A DNA stretch of 64,000 bases from Plantago major (lineage: Eukaryota; Streptophyta; Magnoliopsida; Lamiales; Plantaginaceae): the NCBI GenBank assembly GCA_026545765.1, contig CM048839.1, forward strand, positions 18,476,566 to 18,540,565, read 5' to 3'. Within the stretch, counting starts at the first letter, position 1; the number at the start of each line of letters is the position of its first letter. This document shows, in pieces, positions 12,101-25,550 of this stretch. The notes under the pieces are model-generated. The model had not been told where the DNA came from, did not search any database, and saw nothing but the letters and a program-made list of their open reading frames with translations. The translations under genes and the position numbers were made by a program.

Positions 12101-13060
12101 CATTTGTACTGTGGTTACATACTCATATAGTGAATGGATGCGCCCAAAACTTGGTCAAAATTTGGTCAGTAGTGCAAACTCCTTAATAATGGATAATCGT
12201 TTGTTCATGTAATGTTTTCTTTTGAATCCCGAATTCGCCCCCAACTTAATTATAACTTTGAATTAGGCTCTGTTCTATTCAACTGAAAACCCATTCAGTT
12301 CAGTTAGTAAATTGCAATTGAAAATAACGTAATTGTGCCTAAAATAACATAAGAGTTAATTAATTAAGCATAAGTGCGTGTACATGTTATTGTTCGAGCA
12401 TTAGCTAGTAGCCTAGTTCTTTATCATATTTACAAGGAACTAAACCACAAAGCCGACTGTTTATGTCCCGATATGAAGCAGCAGATCGTTTGCCAATAGT
12501 TTTCCAAATATCTCACTAGTGCTAATATTCCGCTTAATTAGATATAACTTTGTATAGTTAACTGAAACAAATTAAATTTAGAAACATCTAGATATTTAAG
12601 TTCATAAAAAAGAAAAAATATGGAATTTAATTGATGTTTTAAACGGGTTCATCAGTGAAAAAATGTTTTCCGTGAGGAATTCATTGATAACCATGGGTAT
12701 AAATATAAGAGTATAATATAGAGTTTTAGACTAATGCTATTCTAACTAAGTTATACTAAACCTACTATGATTAAGATTCTAGATTCTTTAATATTCTAAC
12801 TAATATTTACATAATCTATCAATCAGATTAGTTTTTTCTTCGTTTATTTTCAAAAATTATAAATGTTACTATAAAAAGTTTCAAAGTGCATCAGATAAGC
12901 TCTTAAACGTCTATTTTTATAAAGAATTTAAAAGATATTTCAAACTCAAAATTTTAATTCATGCTACATGCGATATTGAAAACATATCTTAGCTGAGTTG
13001 AAATAACATGTATCCAATGAGTTGATCTAGCACTCTGATTTGTTTCTTATCCATAGCAAA
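9193..13060. other. Intergenic region with small repeats, no recognised gene
   Basis: No recognised coding sequence was found. Small features are present: a 16-bp perfect palindrome GCACACGTACGTGTGC (10074-10089), an imperfect 34-35 bp tandem duplication (about 10218-10284), and a segment at 10297-10395 rich in ACCGG / GGTTGACCGG / CCGGTCAAACC that looks like a transposon end whose partner was not found. Short open frames at 11269-11506 and the 11540-11660 stretch were read but not recognised. Confidence 0.4.
10218..10284 (+). repeat. Tandem duplication of a 34-35 bp unit
   Basis: TAGATTTCTCTCGTTTATTT followed by ATACTTGCAT occurs twice in direct succession. The copies are almost identical, indicating a recent local duplication. 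Confidence 0.85.
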
Positions 13061-13062
13061 TA

Positions 13063-13312
13063 CTCCATCCGTTTTTGTAAAAGTAACAATTTTTCGTTTT
13101 GGACGTTTCACTAAAATTATTACATTTAATTTTATGGAAATTGATTTCATAGTACAATTTATTTTTAACCACACATTTTTTGAGTCCACGTGTACTTTCC
13201 ACTCAATTAATATCTCAAACTCATTTTTAATCACATACTTTTGAGAGACCACACATTTTTTTTAAAAATTGTACAAATTAATATTGTTTCATTTTTACAG
13301 AAACGGAGGGAG
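13063..13312. mobile_element. Stowaway-like MITE (about 250 bp)
   Basis: The termini CTCCATCCGTTTTTGTAAAA and the reverse complement of the right end (CTCCCTCCGTTTCTGTAAAA) form inverted repeats. TA dinucleotides flank both sides (13061-13062 and 13313-13314), as expected for Tc1/mariner-related Stowaway MITEs. No coding capacity is seen; the open frames across it are incidental. Confidence 0.85.
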
Positions 13313-13836
13313 TATGACATAAACAAGTAGTGCACTAACTTGGAGTACATAATATCTTAATATACTTGTACTATTTATAAACAGGTAAAGAGAAAATTAT
13401 TCTCTAGCTAATCAGTGTGAAGATCCACCATGAACGAGTAGTTCTTGAAGCTCACAATCCACTTGTGTCATCTTTTCACTCCATTATTTGATAAATAAAG
13501 ACAAAAGTCGAAAATGATGTCACACCACTAAGAAAGTTTAATGTGATTTGGAGCAACGTCATATTTTCTTTAGATAATCATTCGGATATTAGAAACTTAG
13601 CTAGCTAATTTCCTTCCTATGGGCCAAAGATTAAAGCATAGCATATGTTGCGGGCCTTCACCATGTTTATTTGCCGATCCATTTCTTGACATGACACTAT
13701 TTACATTGAAATTTCATAACAGTGCATGTATAGTTCTCAACACAACTAGCCAATTAGTGACGCATCAAGTAATTTACGCTCGACCTAATATGACCTAGCT
13801 AGTAAACATATTCCTCTAAAGAGCCTAAAACCAATT

Positions 13837-14721
13837 TGTTAGAACTTTTAGACCGGATTGATGCTGATTTAGACGATGTTGGTGTTGACGTCAATAACAA
13901 CGATTCAACAAAGAAAGACATCAAATGGATAAAAATACTGAACACTACAGATAAATTCTAGCCAGTATATATATAAAATATATTGACCGTGCATTAGGCT
14001 AAATTTTCACTATCAAGAAAAGTAGAATTACAAAAACTAGGTTTAATCAATCACAAACGAATGATTAAACTGCAAAGACTAGACCTAGAATAGACAAACA
14101 AAAAACTATTCTAGTTCGAAGACACTAAAGTAAATCTCAATCCTTAGAGACTATTCACAAGTGAATTCGACAAATGTCTAGTAAACACAAGAAAAACTAT
14201 CTCTCAATATGTTGTGAATTGATACTATAGAGTTTCCTTGCAAGCATTCTTCTTCAATATATATTATTCCAGCCATCGATCAGAAGAAGAAAAACGCAGG
14301 TTTATCTTCTTGCTTCTTGCGTTGTCTTCTCTTTTTGTTTCCTGCTTCTAGCGTCTTGATTTTGGGTAAAAATTCCTTGAGATAATATCTCCAAGATCTT
14401 TATTTCCTTCTTGCTTTCCTTGTCTCCAAATCCCATCAAACTCTTAATCCAAGTCCAAATAGAATATGACTTCCATTCATTAGCTTCCTGCGCCAAACCC
14501 TTCCCATATTTCTTCACGTTGGTTTCCTGCTTCTTCCATATTTTCCAGATCTTCCAGATCTTTTCCTTAAGGCCCAAATCCTCCAAGTCCAATCCATTGA
14601 CTTATGTTGCAGCCCAACTTGTTATTTCCTACAAAATATCCACAGAAAAATAACTACAATTGTCGAACCGGTTAATAAACGAAGAAAGGACGAATTAATA
14701 AACTAAGTGCAATAAATTGCA
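13837..14721 (-). mobile_element. LTR of a decayed Ty1/copia-type element (3' LTR in element orientation)
   Basis: This segment of about 885 bp is repeated in the same orientation at about 25551-26472. It starts TGTTAGAACTTTTAGACC and ends AATAAATTGCA. The bases that follow (CTTTCAATCTCCCCAT) read on the - strand as a purine tract immediately before the LTR, so this is the 3' LTR of a - strand element. A CAATT pentamer lies directly before this copy and overlaps the end of the other copy; it may be the target duplication but is not certain. Confidence 0.75.
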
Positions 14722-16321
14722 CTTTCAATCTCCCCATTAATTCTTGCATTTCTTCACAAAACCAAAACAAGTAGTTAGTAGGAAAAACAAGACAATATCA
14801 AGCAATTCCCCCTTGCTACAAGAACTCCCACTTAATACAAAATACCAAGAGTTCAACTGAACCAAACATTCTCCCCCTTTTTGTGAGGAAGGAAAGAAAA
14901 CAAAGTTCTTTGAAAACTTCAACATCTTGGGAGTCTATTGAAGACCTGCAGACAAAGTACCAATGTGGAGAAACGATGTTGACTCAACATTGTCGTCAGC
15001 ACTGGTAAAGGAGGTAGCAGAAACAGGAATAGAGGTTTGGTCAGCTGGAGGACAGAGTTAGGATAAGAGTGGATGGTCATTTACACAACTTACAAGATAA
15101 GTCATGATGGTTGTTGTTGGGTTTGTGCTAGAAAGATTCTTGCAAATATATATCAAAGCACACAAACTGTACACAACTGTTAATTGAGGATTAAAGTAGC
15201 AAGTAGTACAGTTATCTGTCGAGTCAAAGAAATCAGATAAAATTAGACAATCCTTAGGGAGGTTGACTAAAAATCTTAACTCCAACATAGTGACTTTTCA
15301 AGCAGGAACAAATGCAAACCCAATGAACTACAAGACACATCTACTCCCCCTCAAACCCAAAAACAAGCAAAACAGGAAAGAAAAGACACATCAACACAAA
15401 GAATAAGGCATATAAAGTCTCTGTTGAACTGAATGTTGACTCATCATTGAGGGTAACATCGAAAAATCAGTCCACTCTTATTGTAAGCTGTCCAGGAAAC
15501 CAAGTAAGGAGAGTGCAGATCAGGTTAACACCACTTAATGTTGAAGGTAAAATAGAAAGAGAGAGAAATACTAAACAAACACACTCGACATCATCTCAAT
15601 TTTTAAGCAGATACCTTAATTTTGAGCGGGGATGACCATGAGACAGTGAACCATGTCAAATAATTGAAACAAGTACGAATCCCGTCCAAAGCCTAAGCGT
15701 ACGCGGAGTAAGGTAAACACACGTCTCAAGGCATAAAAAAACACTCATTGGCCACATTAGACAATTTGGTACTCAATTTTGCAAGTGATCCAGCAGCATT
15801 ACGAAGATCAGCACTTTTGTGCGTGCCAGTTGAAAGTACAAGCCATCAACCCTCACGGACATATGGCAACATTGGCCACGCCGGTATGTGGATAGTATTT
15901 AGTCCTGCCCAACACGACTCTCGATGGAAACACTTCGAGCCATTTTTCATTGATTTCATTTTAATTGTTGGAACAAAAGCAGGAGGTAACATCAAGTCCG
16001 AAGCAACGTACGAGTAGCAAAAGTAACCAAAATTAGCACAAATGGGTTTTATATGAAAAAACAGACACACTCCAAACTAGAGACCTTTAAACCTTGGTTT
16101 CAAGTAGTCTTTCAAAAACAACTTTTTTTTTTTTTTGGGCAAAACAAGAATAACCAGAGACAGGCACATAAGCAAAAAAGCAGATACAAGAAGCAAACCA
16201 AAAATACATCACTTTTTCTAACAGCCAATGTTGATTGTGATGTTTAGTCAACATTGGGTTCATCATCGAAGATCACAGAGAGCATAGACCAAGAGATCTT
16301 CTAAGACTGAAGAATCTCTCA
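14722..16321 (-). other. 3' internal non-coding part of the copia-type element
   Basis: This 1.6-kb stretch lies between the RNase H stop and the 3' LTR. It has no coding similarity. It contains pyrimidine blocks (TCCCCCTT types) and copies of the GATGTTGA/TCAACATTG motif at 14975 and 15431. A (T)16 run occurs at about 16122-16137. Confidence 0.45.
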
Positions 16322-17300
<979 letters not shown>

Positions 17301-17462
17301 CTTAAGGAATAACAAGCACACATGGATAGGAAACAAGACAATATAAGTCTCTGTCAAAAACTGAATAATAAAGTGCAGTCGATTAATGCTGCCAGACAAT
17401 GTTGAATCAACACAGAACTCAACATTGCTGCAATTCGGCACTTTCAATTTGCCTTTGCTCAT

Positions 17463-18929
17463 ACAACCTGCAGATCAAGGATCAGTGATACAAACTGATT
17501 ATTAACTCCCCCTTAATGAGAGAAAACAATCATAAAGATTTGAACTCATCATAGGCATCATTGAACAGAATCCGTTATAATCATACTTCTTTTATTGACA
17601 ATTCCTGCACTCAGTAGTTAGTGAATAAAGACAAAATAACTCACATAGAATCGTAAGATAAGTGCAGTAAACAAAGTTGTCTGCAATGTTGACACAACAC
17701 TGCAGTCAACACTGCACTTTTCAATCTCCCACTTTTTGTCTTTCTTCACAAAAACACACCTGAACAAACTCGATAGAAACAAGTAAATATAACAGGCATG
17801 AAACTACAAAGCTCCCCCTCAACCTTAGACGAGAGCAAAACAACAAAAGAGAGTATGTCAGCTTTCTTGTTCAGATTCTCATCTCTTCTCCCCCTTTTTT
17901 TTTGAGAAGAAAGATATCTCTTAAATTAATCAACCAAGTTCACAGAAGGTGATAAGAAGATATGCAACAAGTGTGAGTGATGAGGAGATGGTATATGATT
18001 AACAAACTTCACTCCAAAAATGAATTTAGAAAACCTTGGGATACAACCAAAAAACAATGACGAACAATCATAAAAAGATTTTTGGAAACGATGATTTTCT
18101 TAACTCAAAGCACTCAACAACTCTCCTACTTTTTTGTGATAAAAGGAGAGCAACCAAGATCTTCTCACATTCTAAAGAGATGCTACTGATTTTTTCAGAG
18201 CAATACTGAGCTGTGGACTTCATTAATAGGACTTGCAATAAGAGCTGCGCAATGTCGGAGGTTGATGTTGACGCAACATTGAATTCAACATTGACTAATC
18301 CAGTGACCCCCCCCCCCCCCCAAACAGTGCAAGATTATTCTCCAGAAATAGAGCATTAGACATAAAGTTTCAGAGAGCAGGGAGAAAGTTCAAGAGAATG
18401 TGATATTAGGATGGCAAGGGAATGACACACTTCAATCCAAAGGCTACAAAGAACCCTTTGAGTCACAACAAAAAATCAATGAAGCACACATTCACAAAAA
18501 TATTTTTGAGAACAAAGATTTTCTTAACTAGATTGGAGACAATCAGTTAAAAACTACCACTTGTGGAGAAGTTTTAGCAAATTTCAGAGAAAATATAGAT
18601 CAAACAATAGGAACACCAACACAAACCAAAAAACTTTGAGCTTTGATTTCAAGGGCTTTTCAAAAGATATCACTACTAAAGAAAAGACACCCACAATTAG
18701 TTCCAGAAAGAGAGACCTTTGTAAACAGTTAGGCACACAGGAAACACGGAAGAGACAGCAAGCAACAGACAAGAAAAAAAAATTTTGATTTTCATTTTTA
18801 TGTTTTTTTTTAATATTTTTTTTTTGTTCAATGTTATCAGTGATGTTGAGATAACATTGACGCCAACAATGATAATCAAATAAAGCACAGGGCAGTAAAC
18901 CAACTTAAACACAACAATCTATCATGATT
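17463..18929 (-). other. Degenerate internal retroelement sequence
   Basis: There is no clear coding sequence. Around 17670-17760 the sequence (GCACTTTTCAATCTCCCAC, then TTTCTTCACAAA) resembles that just inside the 3' LTR near 14708-14760, suggesting a second nested or duplicated element end. A (C)15 run lies at 18307-18321. Several copies of the GTTGA...TCAACATTG motif occur. Confidence 0.45.
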
Positions 18930-19213
18930 TTGCGGTTTACTAAAAATATCCGCTAGTTTAAGCCAAGATACCATATTATCGCTCAAATAGAAAAACCCTC
19001 GACTTGTGAAATTTCTAACATTCATATCTCCAACCCAATCACAAAAACAAAAGCATGTACAATCATATTTGGATATATATCTCAAAACATGCTTTTTAGC
19101 CTTCAAATGAAGTGTGTTATAGTTGGAAGAATATCTAGCATACACAGAAACTACATGCATCAAATCAGAATAACTAGATAAAAGAGATAAGAGGCAATCA
19201 ACCATGTGAGATC
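18930..19213 (-). pseudogene. Second copia RNase H fragment, decayed
   Basis: The - strand reads DLMHVVSVYARYSSN, LHLKAKKHVLRYIS, DWVGDMNVRNFTSRGFFYLS, NMVSW and then LADIFSKP. The order matches copia RNase H, but the middle (the SKKQ to CDN part) is deleted. It is a second copy distinct from the one at 16322-17300. Its upstream part is cut off by the CACTA element at 19214. Confidence 0.8.
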
Positions 19214-19605
19214 CACTACAAGAATTTCGCTATATAGCGACGGACAGGGGTGACGGACCCTATCCGTCGCTATATAGCGACGAATCGGTCCAAGATAACG
19301 ACGGATAGAGCGTTTCGCTCTATCCGTCGCTAAGCCGTCGTTGGTTCCGTTGTTAAATAGCTACGGATAGGTTCCATCGCTATTTAGAGACGGATAGAAT
19401 TATCCGTTGCTATTTAACGACGGATAATTCTATCCGTCGCTATATTTTGCTGACTTTTTTTAAAAAAATAGTGATGTAACAACGGATAGATTATCCGTCG
19501 TTAAAAAAGTAATTTAAAAAAGAAAATTAAAAAAACTAACGACGGATGAAGCTATCCGTCGCTAGATAGCGACGGATAGCCATCCGTCGCTAAAACAGAA
19601 TTAAA
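19214..19605. repeat. Left subterminal repeats of the first CACTA element
   Basis: At least ten copies of (T)AGCGACGGATA or its complement TATCCGTCGCTA. Similar arrays occur at 24170-24450, 40410-40760 and 47575-47890, tying the two CACTA elements to one family. Confidence 0.9.
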
Positions 19606-20490
19606 AACGGGAACATGCTTCTTCTTCCCCATTTCGATTCTGCTTCTGTTATGTTCTTTCTATCTTCTCAATTCGCCCCTTTTCAAAGTCCGATCAAAAC
19701 TCGACCATTCGGGCCAATCATGGACTCTTTTCGAAGCTCATTCAACAAGGAACTCGGGTGGCCTTCAATTTCATCCTTCTTCGGCTATTTTTCCCGTAAT
19801 TGAATGTATTAGTCTAAAACCCTTACTTTTCTAAATTTGGAATTTTTGCTAATTTCGAGCAATTGTATGTTTTTAGACTCACTACTAGCTAGTTTAGCTT
19901 ATATTAAGTAGTGGGTTAAGCTTGAGGTTGTGCAATTGATTGATTTATTGTGAAATTGATTTGTTAGTGACTCGATAGATGTTTGTAAGTATGTATGGTA
20001 TTTAATTAGATGTTTTCGTATATGTAGTAGGATTAGTGAGATTTGGTTGAGTATTTGGAGACCATTTAGATGTTCCAAGTATGTGCCAGGGATGTGCCAT
20101 GGTAGTGCACTGGCTATGCCGGGGATGTGCCATAGCTGTGCCATGTGTGTGCCAGGGACTTGCCATGTGTGCGAGGACTTGCAGAGACAGATTCTTGGTC
20201 ATGTGCCATGTATCCAATGAACCCAGAAAAAAATGGGCATGATCTTTGCATATAAAACAGTAACCTGGGAAACCTGTAAATAACAAGGAGACACAACAGA
20301 CAAATTAAGCTAATTAAATTCTTCCCCATATGTATAAATCCAACTATTTCCAAGGGTAGATTATGTATATAACTAGTTAGTTGTTGATAATATCAAGTAT
20401 TTGTGATTTACTATGAGTCAAATGTATATATGTTTTACATGTAGTTGTATACTAACACATTTTTCCTGTATTTGTTGCATGTTTTTGCAG

Positions 20491-23400
20491 ATGCCGCGAC
20501 AAAGGAAATCCATGTACTGTCCTCCCCCATGCAATAGGTTGACTGCTGGTAGCCAGTCAGATAGTAGTCGGGCAGGAGAGTCAGAGGAGCAGGAGGGTCA
20601 TCATGATAGTTAGAGCAACCGGTCTGCAGTTCCTGAGACCCCACCGAGTTCGAGCAGAGGCTCGACATCGGTCTGGGGTAACTTACCAGATGACGGGTGT
20701 CCCTTCACCGAGGTTGTGGACGGGGCTAAGTGGGATGGGAAGCTTGTGTTGTTCCCGAACGGTAGATCGAAGTAAGTATTATGCATTTGTATATAGAACA
20801 TAACTTAATTAAGATAATTTATGTCACATCATTGTTGTACTATACTAATTAATATTCGTTCCTTGTATCTTATACATTGATAACATGTTATGGCCTCCAT
20901 AGGCTAGCAATAAACTTAGTGAGATCATCAGGGGCAAGAGGGAGATGCCGGGGCAGGGGCGAGAAGTGGTCGAAAATCTCGGACCGGCTGAAGCATGACT
21001 ACTTTAATGAGTTGCGGGTAAGTTTAAATCTGACATTCCTTTATTTGTTATTATAATCTTTGTTTTAATGTGAGTGGTATGTTAGCTACTGTATGTGAGT
21101 AGTATGTTAGCCACTGAACTTGGGTGATATGTTAGTCACCACTATGTTAGAAAATTTTAGGGGTTATTACATGTACCCCCTGTTAGATAGGGACATTGCA
21201 TCTAAGCACCAGTTAGTTCAACAAATACATGTAAGTCCAAAAAGCTGGTTTTTTGTTGACCAACTTATAAGTTGAAATTCCTTAGTGGACAAACAAACAG
21301 GTCCTTAGTTTATTTTACCCCCTTTTGAATTTAATACACAATAATGTCCAAAAAATAAATAAAAAATGGAAAAATAATTTAGGTTGAATAAAAAATTATG
21401 AACAGTAAATAAAAAACAGAATATTTTTTTGAAAAATAAATAAAAATTAGAAAAGTTATTTAAAAAAATATGAAAATAAATAAATAATATAAAAATAATT
21501 TTTTTGGATAAAAATGAAAAATAGAAAAATGATTTTAAGAAATAAAAAAGAAATTACTAAATAAAAATTGAAAAATAAATAACGACATAAAAATGTTTAT
21601 AAAATAAAAAATTATGAAAAATAAAATAAAAATATAAACAAATTTGAAAAATAATATAACATTAATTAACACATGTTTCCTTTCACTTCCATGGAAGCTC
21701 CATCCATTCCAGGAAGGTGAAAGTGATTTGTTAGAGATATGTGAGTGAAAAATAATAAATATAAACTAATTAATAATTTAAAAATTTTATCAATTATGAA
21801 AAATAAATAAAAAACTGAAAAATAATTTAAAAAATAAAAAATTATGAAAAATAAATAAATAACAGAAAAATTATTTTAAAAAAGGTATTGAAAAATAATT
21901 GATAACTGAAAAGGCATTGAAAAATTAAAAATTACAAAAAAAAAAATAAATGTGTTTAAAAAATAATGAAAAAAATAAAAATACAGTATCAATTAACCCA
22001 TATATCAATTTTAAAATTTTAAATTTTTTTAATCCCTTTCACGTTCATGGAAGCTCCGACAGAGCTTCCGTGCTTCCTGCCATGGAAGTTCATCCATGAA
22101 GTTTCCAATAAAGTTAAATAAAAATTAATAAATTATAAATATTATTATTTGAAATAGGAAGAATAGGAAGAGCAATCATGATTGGACTGATCTCTCTCCA
22201 TGCCCTCCTAATCGTGTAAGAATGATTTTATTTTGGAATTTTACAAAGTTTTTAAAAATTTTGGGATTTTACAGGGACTTAATTGAGGGTCTTAAAAAAT
22301 TGAAAGGGTTATCCTTTTAAGAATTAAATGAGCCCTGGGGATCACTACTGTAATTTAGAAGTTCTCATTATTTAAATAGATGCCATTAAGTCTTAAAAAT
22401 AAGTATGAAGTTCTAGAAATTGTAAACTATCCTTCAACCTTTTTATATTTATATGTTTGATAGGTGAAAATTAAAATTAAACCTCTAAAATGTTTAAAAA
22501 TTAAAATGGGACCCTCCTGAACATTTACATACAACCACTAATTAAGGTATCTTAATATACAAGTTAATTAATAATAGGTTTAAATATAAATTATATGTAA
22601 AAAAACATCCAAGTCCACACGTCATCAATAAGTTAAGCATGTTTGGCTAAAACTAAAAGCTGATATTTAAGCAGGGGTAAAAATGACTTTTCCTGATTTT
22701 AATTCGCCAAAAGTCAAATTCGTGAACCCACATGTAATTGATTTATATCGATCAGGACTTGCATGTTATTGTTGATCTAACTGGTATCCAAGTGTAATTA
22801 AAACATCTAAAAGGGGTACTGGATGAAATTCACCCAAAATTTTAGGACAGTGTGAGTGGTATGTTAGCCACTAGCTATATGTGAGTGGTATGTTAGCCGT
22901 TGAACTTGGGTGATATGTTAGTCACCATTGAATATGTTCTGTTGTGTTATCTTATTAAATTGTTGTCTCGGTTAACGATATGTAATTTGGATGTTGTGTG
23001 GAATCGGGAATGTAGAAAACATACTTCATTCCCAACCGATTGCTCCCCCAGATATGGCATGGCCTGCATTCGAGACGCTAAGGTCAGATTTGTATAAGCA
23101 TATGGTTAATGAAATGAAAAGAAAGGGCGTTAGGCCAGCATGGTGTGGACCAGAGGAGTGGGCGCTTTGGCAGGCCTACTGGCAGCGTGCTAATGTATTG
23201 CAGATTGCGGACCAGAATAGAGAGAACCGACTAAATGAGCCGTCTGATGGTACCGGGGTGGCCAGGCACCACTATGGGTCGCGAGCTATTGTTACAAATC
23301 ACGTTAAATCAGTAAGTGTACATCTAATTTGTCAGTTTAGTCGTACATGTGTTTTGTGTTTAATTTCTACACGTTTAATGAGTTGCTAGCTAAATGTTTG

Positions 23401-23982
23401 TATATATACGTTCTTCAGGTGTCAGCTAGGGAGGGGAAGAGCGCACTGACGCTCTTTAAAAGAGCCAAGCTGAAGAACGGGAGATGGGTTGACAGCAAGT
23501 CCGAGGCTATTGTGGTACTTTAATTTTGGTTAAAGTTCATATTTGTGTAGTACAAGTTATTTTGAAAAAACTGTAACTCATGATATATGCACTTTAATTA
23601 CGATTTCAGACTGAGGTGGAGAGGCAGATCGCCGATGCGGATGAGGAGCTGACAATTGAACAATAAAACAACATCTTCTTATCCGTCAACCCAGTGGACA
23701 GCAAAGGCCAAGTATATGGATTTGGGAGTTTCGGCCCTGTGATGGCTATCAACATCCCAGCAATCTATACAACAGCTTTTCACACAGGAGCTGGTCTCGG
23801 AGTTGGTGCAGTCACAGGTGGATGCACAGGTTGCGACACAGCTAGCTAGAGTTCAGGAGGAACACCGGCAGCAGCTGGAGCGGCTAGCTAGACAACAACA
23901 GGAGGATACCCAGCGTCTTCAGCAACAGATGCAGGCTTTCATGGCCACGTTCCATCACCAGCCACCCCCGCCCGGTAGTTAG
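20491..23982 (+). pseudogene. TNP1-like (Transposase_24 type) gene of the first CACTA element, broken
   Basis: The gene is split into exons: 20491 onward (MPRQRKS, frameshift near 20600, then CPFTEVVDGAKWDGKLVLFP, donor near 20771), about 20903-21018 (WSKISDRLKHDYF), about 23040-23310 (PAWCGPEEWALWQAYWQ), about 23419-23515 (GKSALTLFKRAKLKNGRW) and 23610-23982. A stop after ELTIEQ (23664) lies just before NNIFLSVNPVDSKGQVYGFG. The C-terminal coiled-coil region is Gln-rich and out of frame. The same exon order, with related sequence, is found on the - strand of the second CACTA element. Such proteins accompany TNP2 and are thought to bind element DNA. Confidence 0.75.
21140..22840. other. AT-rich insertion or large intron of the first CACTA element
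   Basis: This 1.7-kb stretch is dominated by AAAAATAA-type repeats and has no coding potential. It is bordered on both sides by variants of the motif GAGTGGTATGTTAGCCACT (21071-21140 and 22853-22925). These correspond to the intronic minisatellite of the second CACTA element, so the AT-rich block may have been inserted into that intron. Confidence 0.5.
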
Positions 23983-24474
23983 ATTTGGACTTATGTTTTC
24001 TATAAAACAATTCCATTATTCTGGATTAATTTGTATTTTGTCGAATGATTTCTGTTTAATTAAAACAATTTCATTATTCTGGATTTACTATCGGACATTT
24101 TATCAAAATGAACAGGTGAAATATGAAAACAGGCATAAAAATTTTTAAAAAAAATTAAAAATCTGGAAATTTAGCGACAGATAAATTATCTGTCGCTAAA
24201 CAGTGACGAAATTAGCGACGGATAACTTATCTGTCGCTAAATTTCCAGCTAATTTAAAAATAAAAAAAGGAAAAAAATCAGCTTTTTAGCGACGGATTTT
24301 ATCCGTCGCTAATTCCGTCGTTATATAATGACGGATAGGTTATCCGTCATTAGAAGATTTGTGACGCAAAAAATGACGACGATATTTTTATCCGTCGCTA
24401 AACCCTTAGCGACGGATCGGCCACTGTTTAGCGACGGATAAACAGTGAATTTTTTGTAATGCAAAAGGATTATT

Positions 24475-24804
24475 CTATATCCCAGCAGATAGATCATGTC
24501 TCACCTTTTTGCACAGTCTAGCAACCTGCCTATATGTTTCATATTCTGTGTCTGGCTTCAATGTTATGTCCAATGTTAATTCAACATCACGGTTCAGTAC
24601 ACCAGTTTGTATTTCCATTAGCTCATCCCTGTTCCAATCTTCTTTATCAAGATGTTTCACATCATTACCTGCATTCTGAAGAGTAGAAACAAAACTATAG
24701 TCACATGTAATTGATATACATGCACACATATCAATTGATTTGATATATGCACGATGTATGATCTTCCAAAAATCCTTATTGGAAAAATCAGTAAGATCTA
24801 TCAC
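24475..24804 (-). other. Unrecognised open frame of the retroelement
   Basis: The frame is open for 109 codons on the - strand, with charged, protein-like composition (KHLDKEDWNRDELMEIQTG, YETYRQVARLCKKVRHDL). I do not recognise the family. It contains a copy of the CAATGTTRA...TCAACAT motif shared by the surrounding copia-type element, which suggests it belongs to that element or to a host fragment captured by it. It is cut by the TIR element on one side and the CACTA element on the other. Confidence 0.4.
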
Positions 24805-24809
24805 ATAAA

Positions 24810-25494
24810 GGCTCTGTTTACCACTAGCTTTTCAGCTAGCTTTCCAGCTCCATGAGCTTTTTTTTACCATTGACTAATAAAAAGCTCGTTACGTGAACGC
24901 GCAGCTTCTTTAACCAGCTAGCTGGAAAAAGAAGCTAGTCAATTAGCTTTTTTTTTTTAAGAAGGAGCTTTTTATCTTTTTCATTCCGAAAATATCCCTA
25001 ACCTATATTAACATAAATTAGAATAAAGAAAATAAGGAACCATCGCTGTCAGAAGAAGCCATTGGCATAAGGATTTATGTATCCGCACCTCTTTAAAATG
25101 CATACATGTAGTACACATCAAATGCTGATTTTTTTCATTACTAAGTTAAAATGCTCAACGATTATTTCTTTCAACTTCTGATAATTTTGATGATGTTATT
25201 AAAGTGGCGATGTAAAGTACATTAAATATATATTATAATTATTGGACAAAATATGATATATTATTATTTAAAAAACTATAGACTAATAATACGATAAGAA
25301 AGGTTAAAGACAAGAAAAATAAGAGTAATGCCCATTTTACAAAATACCAGCTAGTTTTTCAGCTAATTTGCTAAACACCTACATTTAAAACCAGCTAGCT
25401 TTTCAGCTAGCTAACCAGCTACCTAACCAGCTAGCTTTCCAGCTACCTAACCAGCTACCAGCTAGCTTTCCAGCTAGTTTTGCTAAACAGAGCC
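24810..25494. mobile_element. TIR element of 685 bp (Tourist/PIF-like MITE candidate)
   Basis: The left end GGCTCTGTTTA and right end TAAACAGAGCC are perfect inverted repeats of 11 bp. They extend into imperfect repeats built from CCAGCTAGCT units. AAA flanks both sides (24807-24809 and 25495-25497), a possible 3-bp duplication; PIF/Harbinger elements usually duplicate TTA/TAA, so the family is tentative. It has no coding capacity and lies inside the retroelement. Confidence 0.75.
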
Positions 25495-25550
25495 AAAGAC
25501 TACCAAAATAGGGATTTGCTTGATCCATCATAAAATATCAAATCCAAAAC

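Larger units (their letters stand above)
19214..24461. mobile_element. CACTA (En/Spm) transposon, non-autonomous, 5.2 kb
   Basis: The left end is CACTACAAGAATTTCGC. The right end reads TTTTTTGTAATG, a decayed inverse (expected ...TTGTAGTG). Many copies of TAGCGACGGATA in both orientations fill the first 400 bp and the last 300 bp, as expected for subterminal transposase-binding repeats. It carries a broken TNP1-like gene but no TNP2-type transposase. No 3-bp target duplication is visible (ATC left, CAA right), so the right flank is mutated or rearranged. Confidence 0.88.

Noticed and set aside
12989-13252. 87-codon - strand frame near 13 kb
   Set aside because: It lies almost wholly within a Stowaway-like MITE and has no recognised domain.
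19214-19600. Possible CRISPR-like array of GCGACGGATA units
   Set aside because: The units occur in both orientations at irregular spacing and lie at CACTA ends; they are transposon subterminal repeats in a plant genome.
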